DNA of 64,000 nt from SFEL01 sp045603585 (GTDB lineage Bacteria; Bacillota; Clostridia; Christensenellales; CAG-138), in NCBI GenBank assembly GCA_045603585.1, contig JAZUMK010000005.1, forward strand, positions 58,601-122,600, in the 5' to 3' direction. Made by a program: the position numbers and the translations under genes. The notes beneath the pieces are model-generated. The model did not search any database, was not told the DNA's origin, and was given only the letters and a program-made list of their open reading frames with translations. Below are positions 34,578-44,031 of the stretch, in pieces; positions within the stretch are counted from its first letter, which is position 1; every line of letters begins with the position of its first letter.

Positions 34578-35014
34578 TATCGCGCTATCCCCATTTCTTT
34601 AAGAATATCTTCCTGCAGGCCGAACATTTCCTTTGCCTCTTCATCCGTCATATGGTCGTATCCCAGAAGATGCAGCGTACCGTGGACCGCAAGGAAGCTC
34701 AGCTCCCTCCTGAAGGAATGTCCGTATTCTTCCGCCTGCGCCTGAGCCCGCGGAACGGAAATGATAATATCTCCAAGAAAGCCGTCGGGTATTTCTGCAA
34801 TGCACTCCCCCTCTTCAGAAGGAAAGCTGATAACGTCCGTAGGTCTGTCCACATTGCGGTAGGCACGGTTTATTTCGTGTATCTCCCCATCATCCACAAG
34901 GGTCACGGTTATCTGCCCGCTGCGGCCCCTGTGGGCAAGGGCGGCCTCAATGGCAGCGCTCACTATATCGGGGCATTCTTCAGGCCCTGTGGTTTCCATG
35001 AATATTTCGGTCAT
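34577..35014 (-). CDS. ybeY: endoribonuclease YbeY
   Basis: A 145-residue zinc-dependent RNase for 16S rRNA 3'-end maturation and ribosome quality control. The HGTLHLLGYDHM motif (H3xH5xH) is near residue 113. FLGDIIISVPRAQAQAEEYGHS is also typical. The ATG overlaps the stop of the HD hydrolase by four bases and has a GAGGAG site. Confidence 0.95.
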   Translation of the reverse strand: MTEIFMETTGPEECPDIVSAAIEAALAHRGRSGQITVTLVDDGEIHEINRAYRNVDRPTDVISFPSEEGECIAEIPDGFLGDIIISVPRAQAQAEEYGHSFRRELSFLAVHGTLHLLGYDHMTDEEAKEMFGLQEDILKEMGIAR

Positions 35015-36444
35015 TGCTTTGTCTCCTCGGGGTATTCTATGCGGTCATGCATAAGGCCGCCGAAGGTGCGCAGGAAACTGCGCTCTATGTCGCTGATATC
35101 GGCTATGGTGAGGGGAGCCTCGGACAGCAGGTTTTCTCCGTCCGTCAGTTTGCTCCATATCACCTTATGCACCATGGCTTCCCTCGCCTCGGCAGTACAT
35201 TCGCCAAGGCTCCGCACTGCCGCCTCGCAGCAGTCTGCCAGCATTACTATTGCGCCTTCCTTTGTGCCGGGGCGCTTGCCGGGATAGCGGAAGTTCTGAG
35301 GATTGGCCTCCCCTTCCTCGGATGCCTTATGGTAAAAATACGCCATGAGGGAGTTGCCGTGATGCTCGGCCGCGATACGCACAACAGCCTCAGGCAGTTT
35401 GTTCTTGGCAAGTATGGTTGCGCCATCCTTCTGATGGGAAATGATTATGGAGGCGCTCTCAAGAGGGGGCAGGGTATCGTGAATGTTGTCTCCCTGCTGG
35501 TTTTCCTTGAAGTACTGGGGTCTTCTCAGTTTGCCCACGTCGTGATATGCCGCACCTACGCGGGCAAGCAGCTGATTTGCTCCGATTTTTTCCGCCGCGC
35601 CCTCAGCCAGCGCCGCAACGTTCATGCAATGCTGATATGTGCCGGGGGCATCATACATAAGCTGCTTGAGCAGGGGATTATTGGTATTGAGCAATTCATT
35701 GAGCCTCGCGGTGGTGGCGATATCAAAGAGGCGTTCCCATATGGAAAGGGAGCCGGTAACCAGCAAGCCTGCAAAAAGATCTGATAAGAGAACGCAGCCG
35801 CCGGCCGTCAGCACAGCGCGCACCGTTTCCCCGCGAACAAGGTATATTGCGGCAGCGGTGAAAGCACCCGCTGCGCCGCCCACCACCGCCGCACCTATCA
35901 TGCCGCTGCGGGTGGAGGTCTTTTTAAGGGCAAAGACCGCGGCAATTCCGGAAGCGACGTTTGCCGCACACATTACTAAAGATACCGTGGAGAAAAGCTC
36001 GCCATCCGCCGCAAAGAGGGCAGACTCCGCCGCCAGCAGCACAGCCGCCGCTATACCCATACGATGATCCACAAGCTCCGCAATAAGCATCACCGCAAAC
36101 AGCATGGGAGTGATATGCACATTGAGCATATTGCATACCAACTGCAGCCATGGCATCAAAACTATCAATATGACCACTATGGTCATCAGCTTTGCGTCGC
36201 AGAATATCTTTTTCTGCTGATACATCATATACCCGCCGAACAGCAGGAACAGCACCAGCATATACACCGCGCCGCCTATCTCCTTCAGCGTGGTATTTAC
36301 GGCAAGGGCATTCCCCTCGCCCTTTGATATGAACAGCAGCGCCGCCAAGCAGGACAGCACCAGCGCCAACACCAGCAGCAGGAAGCTGAGCATCCTGGCC
36401 TGTTTCAGCCTAGCTCCGCTCTTTTTATCCCGACTCTGTGCCAT
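35011..36444 (-). CDS. membrane HD-domain hydrolase, short PgpH-like (likely cyclic di-AMP phosphodiesterase)
   Basis: About seven hydrophobic segments fill the first 235 residues. An HD domain follows, with HCMNVAALAEGAAE and YHDVGKLRRPQYF as metal-binding motifs, then HQKDG and AEHHG. This matches the 7TM-HD proteins (PgpH/YqfF) that sit between phoH and ybeY in Bacillota and break down cyclic di-AMP. At 477 residues it lacks the large extracellular 7TMR-HDED domain of about 250 residues found in full-length PgpH. AAAGGAGG gives a strong start. Activity is inferred from family and position. Confidence 0.87.
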   Translation of the reverse strand: MAQSRDKKSGARLKQARMLSFLLLVLALVLSCLAALLFISKGEGNALAVNTTLKEIGGAVYMLVLFLLFGGYMMYQQKKIFCDAKLMTIVVILIVLMPWLQLVCNMLNVHITPMLFAVMLIAELVDHRMGIAAAVLLAAESALFAADGELFSTVSLVMCAANVASGIAAVFALKKTSTRSGMIGAAVVGGAAGAFTAAAIYLVRGETVRAVLTAGGCVLLSDLFAGLLVTGSLSIWERLFDIATTARLNELLNTNNPLLKQLMYDAPGTYQHCMNVAALAEGAAEKIGANQLLARVGAAYHDVGKLRRPQYFKENQQGDNIHDTLPPLESASIIISHQKDGATILAKNKLPEAVVRIAAEHHGNSLMAYFYHKASEEGEANPQNFRYPGKRPGTKEGAIVMLADCCEAAVRSLGECTAEAREAMVHKVIWSKLTDGENLLSEAPLTIADISDIERSFLRTFGGLMHDRIEYPEETKQ

Positions 36445-36470
36445 ACGGCTTCCTCCTTTGTACCTGTGTA

Positions 36471-37484
36471 CTATGAACGATGTTCGTATCTGTCGTAGGC
36501 AGTTATTATCTTCTGCACCATTTCATGGCGCACAACGTCTTTGTATGTAAGGAATACCCGGGCTATGCCCTCCACTCCCTCCAGCACCTCAAGGGCATGA
36601 ACAAGGCCGCTCTTTTTTTCACGGGGCAGGTCTATCTGGGTGATATCGCCGGTAACCACCACCCTTGAGCCCTCGCCGAAGCGGGTAAGGAACATCTTCA
36701 TCTGCTCAGTGGTGCAATTCTGTGCCTCATCAAGTATGATATAGGCATCGTTAAGGGTACGGCCGCGCATATACGCAAGGGGGGCGACCTCTATAACTCC
36801 CCGCTCGCTGAGGCTGTGGAAGTTTTCGCTGCCAAGGAAATCGTACAGCGCATCATAAAGGGGCCTGAGATAGGGATCCACCTTGTTCTGCAGGTCTCCC
36901 GGCAAAAAGCCCAGCTTTTCTCCTGCTTCCACTGCGGGGCGGGTAAGGATTATCTTTTCTACCTCTTTATTTTTATAGGCCAGCACCGCCATGGCAACGG
37001 CAAGATAGGTTTTGCCCGTGCCGGCAGGGCCTACGCCGAATACAACGGTATTGCGCTTGAGGGCGGAAATGTACTTTTTCTGACCCAGCGTACGGCATTT
37101 TATCTTGCGGCCTTTGTTTGTAAAGGCCACCACGTCATCTATGAGCTCGAGTATAAGATCCGCATTGCCTTCCTTTGCAAGGTCAACGGCATAGCGGATG
37201 CGGCTGCGGTCGATATTCTCGCCTTTGCGCAGCATCATCAGCAGCTTGTCCACCACAACGTGGGCAAGGGAGGCTTCCTTTTCTTCGCCGGTAATGCTGA
37301 TGCAATCCGCCTCGGATTTTATGCAGGCTCCGGTCTCCTGCTGGATTATGCGAAGGTTTTCATCGAATACGCCAAAAAGACGTATCGCCTCATCCATGCT
37401 CTCAACTGCCACGGTATATCTGGCAGGAGCAATGGACTGGGTGGGGTTCAGGGTATCCATGTTGGTTTCATTGTTGTTGGACAT
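36471..37484 (-). CDS. phoH: PhoH family ATPase/RNA helicase-like protein
   Basis: A 337-residue protein. An N-terminal part of about 110 residues resembles a KH-like region and precedes an ATPase domain with Walker A FGVGPAGTGKTYLA and Walker B YIILDEAQNC. The second half has FLTRFGEGSRVVVTGDITQIDLP, a clear PhoH signature. The start overlaps the yqfD stop by 17 bases; the GGAG site is twelve bases upstream. The gene is nearly always next to ybeY, and an RNA-related role has been proposed for the family. Confidence 0.93.
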   Translation of the reverse strand: MSNNNETNMDTLNPTQSIAPARYTVAVESMDEAIRLFGVFDENLRIIQQETGACIKSEADCISITGEEKEASLAHVVVDKLLMMLRKGENIDRSRIRYAVDLAKEGNADLILELIDDVVAFTNKGRKIKCRTLGQKKYISALKRNTVVFGVGPAGTGKTYLAVAMAVLAYKNKEVEKIILTRPAVEAGEKLGFLPGDLQNKVDPYLRPLYDALYDFLGSENFHSLSERGVIEVAPLAYMRGRTLNDAYIILDEAQNCTTEQMKMFLTRFGEGSRVVVTGDITQIDLPREKKSGLVHALEVLEGVEGIARVFLTYKDVVRHEMVQKIITAYDRYEHRS

Positions 37485-38634
37485 CAGGCAGAATTTCTCC
37501 GATTATTGCGATATTTTGCTCTGCGATCAGCTCTATGGTGCAGGTCATGCCCGTATCATCCGCGCTGAATGCTGTATTCTTTGATATTATGGCCGCCTCA
37601 TAGGGCAGCTGCTGCTTTATTTTTTCCTCTGCGCCGGCTCTGGCTGTTTCCATAAGCTTTGTGGCCGGTACAAGTCCCCGGCCCTGCGAAAGCCGGCTGT
37701 ACTCTGCGCTGCACAGTGTAATGGGCAGTATGGAGGTGAATGCATCCCGCTGCACCGGGCCTATCTCGTAATCATCGTAGGGGGGAATTGCGGGAAGGAC
37801 GGTTCTTCCCATAAGCTCTATCCAGAAGCACCTTTGCGTTTCTCCTGTGGGCAGCAGCGTCTCCTGATCCCATAAAGCATGGTATTCGTAGCGATGCAGT
37901 ACCTGTGCAGTAACGGTTCCTCTGGCCTGAGTGAATATACCGCCGCCAAGGTTGCCGCTTATCAGTTCCTCCCCGGCCTGAACGGCATCGCCGGCATTTA
38001 CTTTTGGCTTTCCTGACAGGGCTGTTATGGAGGTTATCACGCCGCTTTGGGCGGCAAATATGCTGCAGGGATCTCCGGCGGTATATATCTCGGCGCCCTC
38101 CGACGCTTCTTTAACGGATATCTGAAGCACAACGCCTGTAAGCTGTGCTCCCGCCCATGCTATGCGCCCATCCGATGCCATTACCGCATCTGCGATGGCA
38201 GCCGTATCCAGGCTGCCCCGCCTTGTGCCCACGGATACGCCTTTATCCTCCAGTACCTGCAGTATGCCCGAATGAGCCACGTCATTGCAGCCCTCTATGT
38301 CTATTATCCACACAAACCTGGAAGCCAGAAGCAATGCACAAATCACAGCTATCCAGCCAAAGGCCATAACATAGCGGCTGCCCATATGGCACAGGGCAAC
38401 TGTAAGTCCCCGTTTTTCCAGTATGCGTATGCGGCAGGGATATTCCCTTACGATGGTTCTGAGGCGGTAAAATCCGCCTATGCCAACGCAAAGGCGTACG
38501 CCTGCGCCCTGCCTTTTAAGGTTCCATATCTCTATGCCGGTTTGGGTTAGATGATTAATTAGCCTTTCTGGATATGCTCCTTCAATGCTAATGATAACAT
38601 ATCCCGCAAGATAATTCCAGATATTAGCCGCCAC
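37468..38634 (-). CDS. yqfD: sporulation protein YqfD
   Basis: A 388-residue protein with the YqfD/SpoIV-type layout: a first domain (WNYLAGYVIISIEGAYPERLINHLTQTGIEIWNL), one transmembrane helix near 90-112 (YVMAFGWIAVICALLLASRF), and a large second domain. In B. subtilis yqfD belongs to the SigE regulon and affects sporulation. It starts with a GTG after GGGGAGG. It is followed directly by phoH, the conserved Bacillota order. Confidence 0.9.
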   Translation of the reverse strand: MAANIWNYLAGYVIISIEGAYPERLINHLTQTGIEIWNLKRQGAGVRLCVGIGGFYRLRTIVREYPCRIRILEKRGLTVALCHMGSRYVMAFGWIAVICALLLASRFVWIIDIEGCNDVAHSGILQVLEDKGVSVGTRRGSLDTAAIADAVMASDGRIAWAGAQLTGVVLQISVKEASEGAEIYTAGDPCSIFAAQSGVITSITALSGKPKVNAGDAVQAGEELISGNLGGGIFTQARGTVTAQVLHRYEYHALWDQETLLPTGETQRCFWIELMGRTVLPAIPPYDDYEIGPVQRDAFTSILPITLCSAEYSRLSQGRGLVPATKLMETARAGAEEKIKQQLPYEAAIISKNTAFSADDTGMTCTIELIAEQNIAIIGEILPDVQQQ

Positions 38635-38674
38635 TGACCGCCTCCCCTTGATGCATCCGCCGCTATTTTACACT

Positions 38675-38959
38675 TTATTCATAGGTTGCCCCGGTAATGC
38701 ATCCCTCCACAAGCATGCGCTCTCTGTCCAGCTCCAGTATCTCAAGGCCACTGCCCCGAACATGCACTATTCCATCAGGCCCTGTCAGCATTATTCCCTG
38801 CTCGGTATAGGCGTACACTCCCCTGTGGTTTTCTATCAGCGCCCTTTTTTGGCCCAGCATTGTGATTTTGAGTATGCCGCTGTCGGTTTCTATTGGCAGG
38901 CCCGCCGCCTCTGCCGCCCGTTCCAGAGGACGGATTTTTTTGCATTTTTTCTTTTTCAC
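38675..38959 (-). CDS. yqfC: sporulation protein YqfC (YabP/YqfC family)
   Basis: A 94-residue protein with the family core ITMLGQKRALIENHRGVYAYTEQGIML. Members are made in the mother cell. A GTG at 38959 has GGGGGAG six bases upstream. The ATG at 38974 that would add five residues has no such site and is rejected. The length then equals that of B. subtilis YqfC. It is the first gene of the yqfC-yqfD-phoH run. Confidence 0.87.
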   Translation of the reverse strand: MKKKKCKKIRPLERAAEAAGLPIETDSGILKITMLGQKRALIENHRGVYAYTEQGIMLTGPDGIVHVRGSGLEILELDRERMLVEGCITGATYE

Positions 38960-39006
38960 CCTATACTCCCCCATAATGATTCTATGCTGAACCGCCCTGT
39001 TAAATC

Positions 39007-39037
39007 ACATAAAAAGGGACGGAATATTCCGCCCCTG
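39007..39037 (-). terminator. terminator of the transglutaminase-lipoprotein gene
   Basis: Stem around the palindrome CGGAATATTCCG with outer AGGG/CCCT pairs (39015-39036), followed on the minus strand by a T run. Confidence 0.75.
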
Positions 39038-39053
39038 TAATGTGTTTTTATGT

Positions 39054-40439
39054 TTATGTAAGCCCGTATACGGAGTATTCCCTATCTATCACATAATCCC
39101 TTTCCTTAAGCTCATCTGCGGAAAACAGGCAATATTCGCTGCCGCCTCCGGTATCGCCGTAGGTGCAATCCACATAGTATGGCTCCCCTTCCAGCATTAC
39201 CACGTTCCATGCATGGCCCACCTCGTCCTGAGTGCCGTTTATCATGATGCACTCAAGTCCCATATAATCGCACAGAGCCTTATACGCCTTGGCATAGCCT
39301 GTGCAGACAGTGCTGCCCTCCACCAGTGCGCCGTATGCGCTGCGGAGTATCCGCATGTATTCCGTAACGGCCTGCTCCTCCGTGGCTTCGGCAACCTCCT
39401 CGTCGTATTTTGCCGCCGCTGTAACAGCCCTGTACGCCGCCCTGTATCTGTCCTTTGGCCTGTCATATTCAGCCATTATCTCCTGTGCGGTTTCCTCTAT
39501 CTCTGCCGCAAGCTTATCCTGCAGAGGAGCCATATCCTGCGCTGTAAAAGGCATGGAAAGCCTTGCGGACAGCACATACATATTCTCAAAGCCCGCATAC
39601 TGAACATAGCTTACTTCATCCGCCTCGCAGGGGATAAGCGCCGCATTTGCCTCGGCTATCATAAGGGCATCGAATATTTCTTCCTCCTCAAGAGGGAGAT
39701 TTTCCATTATCACATCCGCATCGCTGCCGCCGTTTTCGTTCCAGATATCGGATACAGCTTCTATGTATTGCTGAACGGTGCTTACCCTGGGCAGTTCCCC
39801 TATATTCTTTGCCCCTTCGCGGTATACAGGATCCAGCTCCAGCTCGGTTACGTCATCGTATGAAGTGACCGTCCATGCAAGGCTGCTTACCATATAGGGA
39901 TAAGCATAGCTGTTATGCTGATATTCGTACAGTATTTGATTCAGCGTTTCATTCAGCTCTGCCGGGGCAAGGGTATTTTTAAAAAGGTATCTGGCGGGGT
40001 CTGTCCTTTGCTCCATCATATCCGTCATGCATCGGTCTATGCCGCCAAGGTCCGGGAAGAACACCGCAAGGCCGCCGCCCTCCCTTGGCATGCTGTCCAG
40101 CATGTGCTTTTCCACAGTATGCACCGTATAATCCGCAATGAGATATCCCTTAAACTCCTGATAGTCTGCCTCAACGTAATCCACATAGCGGTTATTCGCA
40201 TATCCCTTTTTCCATGTCAAATCAGAAAGCGGCTCAAGGTCTTCAATGCTGCCGAAATAGGTCACCTGAAAATCAAGGTCACCTGTAAGTACCGCATTTT
40301 GGATTTTTTCTGCAAGAAGGTCAGAGGAATACAGCTCGGTGTATATCCCCTGCTTCATGAGCCTTTCCTGAGAAACACCGCAGCCTGCAAACAGCAGCGC
40401 CATAAGCGTCAGGAATATCAGCAGCTTTGTTTTTTTCAT
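39054..40439 (-). CDS. lipoprotein with a transglutaminase-like cysteine peptidase domain
   Basis: The signal MKKTKLLIFLTLMALLFAGC ends in a clear lipobox (FAGC). About 300 residues of unknown structure follow, then a transglutaminase-like domain: TVCTGYAKAYKALCDYMGLEC (catalytic Cys), VGHAWNVV (His) and YYVDCTYGD (Asp). These bacterial proteins are usually peptidases or binding modules acting in the envelope. A GGAG site precedes the ATG. It stands alone between asparaginase and yqfC and has its own terminator. Confidence 0.87.
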   Translation of the reverse strand: MKKTKLLIFLTLMALLFAGCGVSQERLMKQGIYTELYSSDLLAEKIQNAVLTGDLDFQVTYFGSIEDLEPLSDLTWKKGYANNRYVDYVEADYQEFKGYLIADYTVHTVEKHMLDSMPREGGGLAVFFPDLGGIDRCMTDMMEQRTDPARYLFKNTLAPAELNETLNQILYEYQHNSYAYPYMVSSLAWTVTSYDDVTELELDPVYREGAKNIGELPRVSTVQQYIEAVSDIWNENGGSDADVIMENLPLEEEEIFDALMIAEANAALIPCEADEVSYVQYAGFENMYVLSARLSMPFTAQDMAPLQDKLAAEIEETAQEIMAEYDRPKDRYRAAYRAVTAAAKYDEEVAEATEEQAVTEYMRILRSAYGALVEGSTVCTGYAKAYKALCDYMGLECIMINGTQDEVGHAWNVVMLEGEPYYVDCTYGDTGGGSEYCLFSADELKERDYVIDREYSVYGLT

Positions 40440-40452
40440 TTTGCTCCGTTTA

Positions 40453-41442
40453 TCAATATTGATTGTGCAATGCTATTTCTCCGCAGTAATCCCTGCTCAT
40501 CATTCTGCGGATTTCTTCCATATCTCTGGTATGACCCAATACCCACATAAGCTTTGTAACGGCGGCTTCGGTGGTCATATCCCCTGCGGAGATGACCCCC
40601 GCTTCCCTCAGGGAATGGCTCACCTCATATATATCCGGGGTGCTTGCCTCATAAAGGCACTGGGATGCAAGGATTACGGGTATGCCTTTTTGTATAAGCT
40701 TCTTGAGGCTCTCCGCATGGTCTCTGCGGAAATTATGCACGCCGCCAAGGCCGAAGGCCTCCACTACCACGCCGTGAAGATCGCATCCTGCAACGCTTTC
40801 AAGGAAGAGAGGGCTGGTGCCGGGGATGAGCTTTATGAGGGCAACGTGAGGATCTATATCCACAAAGCAGGAAAACTCGCCCTTTTCCCTTGGCTCTGCA
40901 AGGCTGATAAACCTGTCGTTTACAACTGCACCCACATAGGGGTAGTTTATGGATTCGAAGGCATTCAGTGAGGTGGTGCGGGTCTTTACCGCGCGGCAGC
41001 CTATCATCACCGCATCGCCAAAGGCGATATATACGCCGCCCGGCAAAGTACGGGCTGCGGTCACGGCGTTTTTCAGGTTTATTCGGCCATCGGAATCCGG
41101 CCTGACTATGGGATGCTGCGAGCCGGTAAGCACCACGGGAATATCGATATTCTGCAGCATAAAGGACAGCATGGAGGCGGTATATGCCATGGTGTCCGTG
41201 CCGTGGGTTATCACTATGCCATCGCACTGCTCCCTTACCGCCAGCACGGAAGCCGCCATCAGCTGCCATTCCTCGGGCTGAATATTTGAGCTGTCCATGC
41301 TGAAAAGGTCTGTACAGCCTATGTCCTCGCCGTTTGGAATATATCCCAGCAATTCCTTTGCCCCAAGGCCCGGCACAAGTCCGTTTGCGGAAGGCATGCA
41401 GGCTATTGTTCCTCCGGTTGCGATAAGATGCAGCTTTGCCAC
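40453..41442 (-). CDS. ansA: type I L-asparaginase
   Basis: A 329-residue amidohydrolase that converts asparagine to aspartate and ammonia. The N-terminal catalytic Thr loop is HLIATGGTIACMP, the second Thr motif is VITHGTDTMAYTASML, and GSQHPIVRPDSDGRIN is typical of cytoplasmic type I enzymes. There is no signal peptide. It starts with GTG 41442, nine bases from AGGGGG; a nearby ATG is in another frame. It is only 13 bases upstream of the lipoprotein gene. Confidence 0.92.
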   Translation of the reverse strand: MAKLHLIATGGTIACMPSANGLVPGLGAKELLGYIPNGEDIGCTDLFSMDSSNIQPEEWQLMAASVLAVREQCDGIVITHGTDTMAYTASMLSFMLQNIDIPVVLTGSQHPIVRPDSDGRINLKNAVTAARTLPGGVYIAFGDAVMIGCRAVKTRTTSLNAFESINYPYVGAVVNDRFISLAEPREKGEFSCFVDIDPHVALIKLIPGTSPLFLESVAGCDLHGVVVEAFGLGGVHNFRRDHAESLKKLIQKGIPVILASQCLYEASTPDIYEVSHSLREAGVISAGDMTTEAAVTKLMWVLGHTRDMEEIRRMMSRDYCGEIALHNQY

Positions 41443-41512
41443 GGAATCATTCCCCCTCAGCTTTTGTTATTCTGATTATAATTCACCGTACGGGCGCTTC
41501 GCAATGATGTTA

Positions 41513-41541
41513 TTGCGGCAAATGTCTGCCCAATGTATAAT
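41513..41541 (+). promoter_or_regulatory. SigA-type promoter of the MFS transporter gene
   Basis: TTGCGG (41513-41518), 17-base spacer, TATAAT (41536-41541). The leader is about 27 bases, with a GGAG site. Confidence 0.65.
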
Positions 41542-41575
41542 ATGTAGGACATAATCCAAGTAAGGAGCGTAATGA

Positions 41576-42853
41576 ATGAAGCTGAACAACAAGCGCACAG
41601 TGCTTATCGGCCTGGCTTTTTTCTCCATCTGCGCCTTCTGGCAGATGTATGATAACATCATCCCCCTTATACTGAAATACCGCTACGGTATAAGCGACGG
41701 CGCATCCGGATACATTATGGCCCTGGACAACGTACTGGCCGTGTTCCTGCTGCCCGTATTCGGCACCCTCAGCGACAAAAAGGGCACCCGCATGCCCTTT
41801 ATCCTGCTGGGCACCGCAGCGGCTGTAATACTTACCGTATTCCTGCCCCTTGCAAAGTCCTTTACGGTATTCTTCATTATGCTGGGGCTGCTGCTTATCG
41901 CCATGGGCACATACCGCTCCCCTGCCGTTGCCCTGATGCCCGACGTTACTCCCAAGCCCCTGCGCAGCAAGGCAAACGCCATAATCAACCTTATGGGCGC
42001 TCTGGGCGGCGTATACACCCTTGCCATGACCGGCGTGCTCATCAAGGGCAACGCCGCAGACAACCCCAGCTACCTGCCCCTGTTTATTGCAGTTGCGGGA
42101 TTGATGGCGGTATCCGTACTGGTCATGCGCTCCACCACCAACGAGCAGAAATTCAAGGCGGAAGCCGCCGCCATCAACGACGCACTGGATGCGGAAACCG
42201 CCGCCAAGTACGCTGAACCCATGGGCACCGGTCATAAGCTGCCCAAGGATATGTTCCGCAGCCTTATGCTGATACTGTTCTCCGTTGCCTTCTGGTACAT
42301 GGGCTACAATGCCGTTACTACCGCATTCTCCCGCTATGCCACCGAAATGTGGGGACAGAACGTAAGCAGCGCATCCACCTGCCTTATGATCGCCACAGTG
42401 GGCGCTGTCGTTTCCTACATACCCATCGGCTCCCTTGCCTCTAAGATAGGCCGCAAGCGCACCATACTCATAGGCGTTGCGGTGCTGGCAGGCTGCTTCC
42501 TGCTGGCTGCACTGGTTGCCACTCAGTTCTCCCCCATACTTTACATCGTGTTCGTTCTGGTGGGCTTTGCATGGGCAGCCATAAACGTAAACAGCTACCC
42601 CATGGTTGTGGAAATTTCCACCGGCGCAGATATCGGCAAATACACCGGCTATTATTACACCTTCTCCATGGCGGCCCAGATACTGACCCCCATCATCTCG
42701 GGGCAGCTGCTGCAGCATGTGGGCTATCACACTCTGTTCCCCTACGCCGCAGGCATGGTTGCCCTTTCCTTCGTAACAATGCTGCTGACAAAGCATGGCG
42801 ATAGCAAACCGGAAAAGAAAGGCAAGCTTGAAGCCTTCGACGTGGACGACTAA
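41576..42853 (+). CDS. MFS transporter (sugar-type, SLC45-like)
   Basis: A 425-residue membrane protein with twelve predicted helices. LLPVFGTLSDKKGTRMPFIL is the loop 2-3 MFS signature, and IPIGSLASKIGRKRTILIG its repeat in the second half. YRSPAVALMPDVTPKPLRSKANAIINLMGALGGV resembles the sucrose/GPH-like SLC45 branch, so the substrate may be a sugar or glycoside. No sugar-metabolism neighbours help. GGAG is eight bases before the ATG. A perfect terminator follows. Confidence 0.88.
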   Translation: MKLNNKRTVLIGLAFFSICAFWQMYDNIIPLILKYRYGISDGASGYIMALDNVLAVFLLPVFGTLSDKKGTRMPFILLGTAAAVILTVFLPLAKSFTVFFIMLGLLLIAMGTYRSPAVALMPDVTPKPLRSKANAIINLMGALGGVYTLAMTGVLIKGNAADNPSYLPLFIAVAGLMAVSVLVMRSTTNEQKFKAEAAAINDALDAETAAKYAEPMGTGHKLPKDMFRSLMLILFSVAFWYMGYNAVTTAFSRYATEMWGQNVSSASTCLMIATVGAVVSYIPIGSLASKIGRKRTILIGVAVLAGCFLLAALVATQFSPILYIVFVLVGFAWAAINVNSYPMVVEISTGADIGKYTGYYYTFSMAAQILTPIISGQLLQHVGYHTLFPYAAGMVALSFVTMLLTKHGDSKPEKKGKLEAFDVDD

Positions 42854-42864
42854 AGCTTTTTTCG

Positions 42865-42892
42865 CCGCTCAACCTATGGTTGAGCGGTTTTT
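42865..42892 (+). terminator. terminator of the MFS transporter gene
   Basis: CCGCTCAACC, TAT loop, GGTTGAGCGG, TTTTT: a perfect 10-bp stem (42865-42887) and T run. Confidence 0.9.
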
Positions 42893-43000
42893 CAACCGCC
42901 GGTTGTTATAGTTTTGCCCCAATGAAACAACCGGGTTATGGAACACAGCGACACCGCATGGCATAATCTCCACAAGCAAACAAAAGGAGAAGCATACAAA

Positions 43001-43975
43001 ATGACATCCGAAAACACCACCCTCGGCAAGCGGATAATGACCCTGAGAAAGGCCGCAGGAATGACGCAGGAACAGCTGGCGGAAAAGCTGGGCGTATCCC
43101 CTCAGGCCGTAAGCAAATGGGAAAACGACATATCCTGCCCCGATATAACCGCAATTCCCCTTATCGCAGCCATATTCGACGTATCTGCCGACGAATTGCT
43201 GGGAATAACACAGGCAGCGGCACCTCAGACAAAGCCCGAACCCCAATCAAAAAACATCACCTGCCATCCAAACGGCATAGGGCTGGGCATATTGATGATA
43301 GTGCTGGGCGCTGCGTTCCTTATAAGCCGTATAACAAACTTTCCCTTTGCCATATGGGATATACTCTGGCCCGCCGCACTGCTGGGCATAGGCATTGCCT
43401 GGTTTATAGAGCATCGTTCATTATTCTGCCTCGGCATTGCCGGCACGGGGCTGTACTTTCTGCTGAACAACCTCGGCTCAGCGGTTTCTTCCCCCATAGA
43501 CCTGAATATCATATGGTCTGTGGCTCTGGTGCTTTTAGGGCTGGACATGGTTCTCCGCAAGCTGTTTCCCTCGGTTTTCCGCAGCAAAAAGCCCCATCAC
43601 CGCTTCTGCCGTTTTGGCGCAAATCCCACAGGCCAATACGACCTCAGCAACGGTTTCCTTTCCAGCGAAACGGTATTTGGCGAAAAGCATTACGCCGTGG
43701 AAAGCTGCGAAATATCCGGCGCAGATATAGAAACAGTATTCGGCAGCTGCACCATGGATCTTTCAGACTGCACCTTTGCCGCCGACGCTGCGCTTAAGGT
43801 GGAGGTGGTTTTCGGCCACCTGAGCCTGATACTGCCGCCCTCTGTAAAGGCCGTATTCAAAAGCGAAAGCTCCTTCAGCGGCACAAATATTGCCGGCGTC
43901 CATGACGCAGACGCTGTTCCCATTGTCATTATCGGCAAAGCCGCCTTCTCCGGCCTTGATATCTGCTATAAGTAA
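43001..43975 (+). CDS. XRE regulator fused to a membrane and LiaF-like domain
   Basis: Residues 1-70 are a Cro/CI-type helix-turn-helix (LGKRIMTLRKAAGMTQEQLAEKLGVSPQAVSKWEN). A linker and four hydrophobic helices follow (about 88-175). The C-terminal 110 residues have repeats like LSSETVFGEKHYAVE, ADIETVFGSCTMDL and VEVVFGHLSLILP, as in the LiaF/YvqF C-terminal beta domain. The protein thus joins DNA binding, a membrane anchor and an envelope-stress type sensor. ATG 43001 has AAAGGAG eleven bases upstream; the frame opens earlier without one. It seems monocistronic. Confidence 0.82.
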   Translation: MTSENTTLGKRIMTLRKAAGMTQEQLAEKLGVSPQAVSKWENDISCPDITAIPLIAAIFDVSADELLGITQAAAPQTKPEPQSKNITCHPNGIGLGILMIVLGAAFLISRITNFPFAIWDILWPAALLGIGIAWFIEHRSLFCLGIAGTGLYFLLNNLGSAVSSPIDLNIIWSVALVLLGLDMVLRKLFPSVFRSKKPHHRFCRFGANPTGQYDLSNGFLSSETVFGEKHYAVESCEISGADIETVFGSCTMDLSDCTFAADAALKVEVVFGHLSLILPPSVKAVFKSESSFSGTNIAGVHDADAVPIVIIGKAAFSGLDICYK

Positions 43976-43984
43976 GCACACATA

Positions 43985-44018
43985 CAAAACCGCCCACTAT
44001 TCAAAGTGGGCGGCTTTA
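43985..44018. terminator. bidirectional terminator
   Basis: CCGCCCACT, ATTCAA loop, AGTGGGCGG (43990-44013), with A-rich and T-rich flanks, between two convergent genes. Confidence 0.85.
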
Positions 44019-44031
44019 ATTTATTTCCCGA

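Noticed and set aside
41510..42796. 428-residue open frame opposite the MFS transporter gene
   Set aside because: Gly/His/Gln-rich shadow of a clear twelve-helix transporter.
42893..42908. Short palindrome CAACCGCCGGTTG as a second regulatory site before the XRE fusion gene
   Set aside because: It directly follows a terminator and is too short and GC-symmetric to support a claim on its own.
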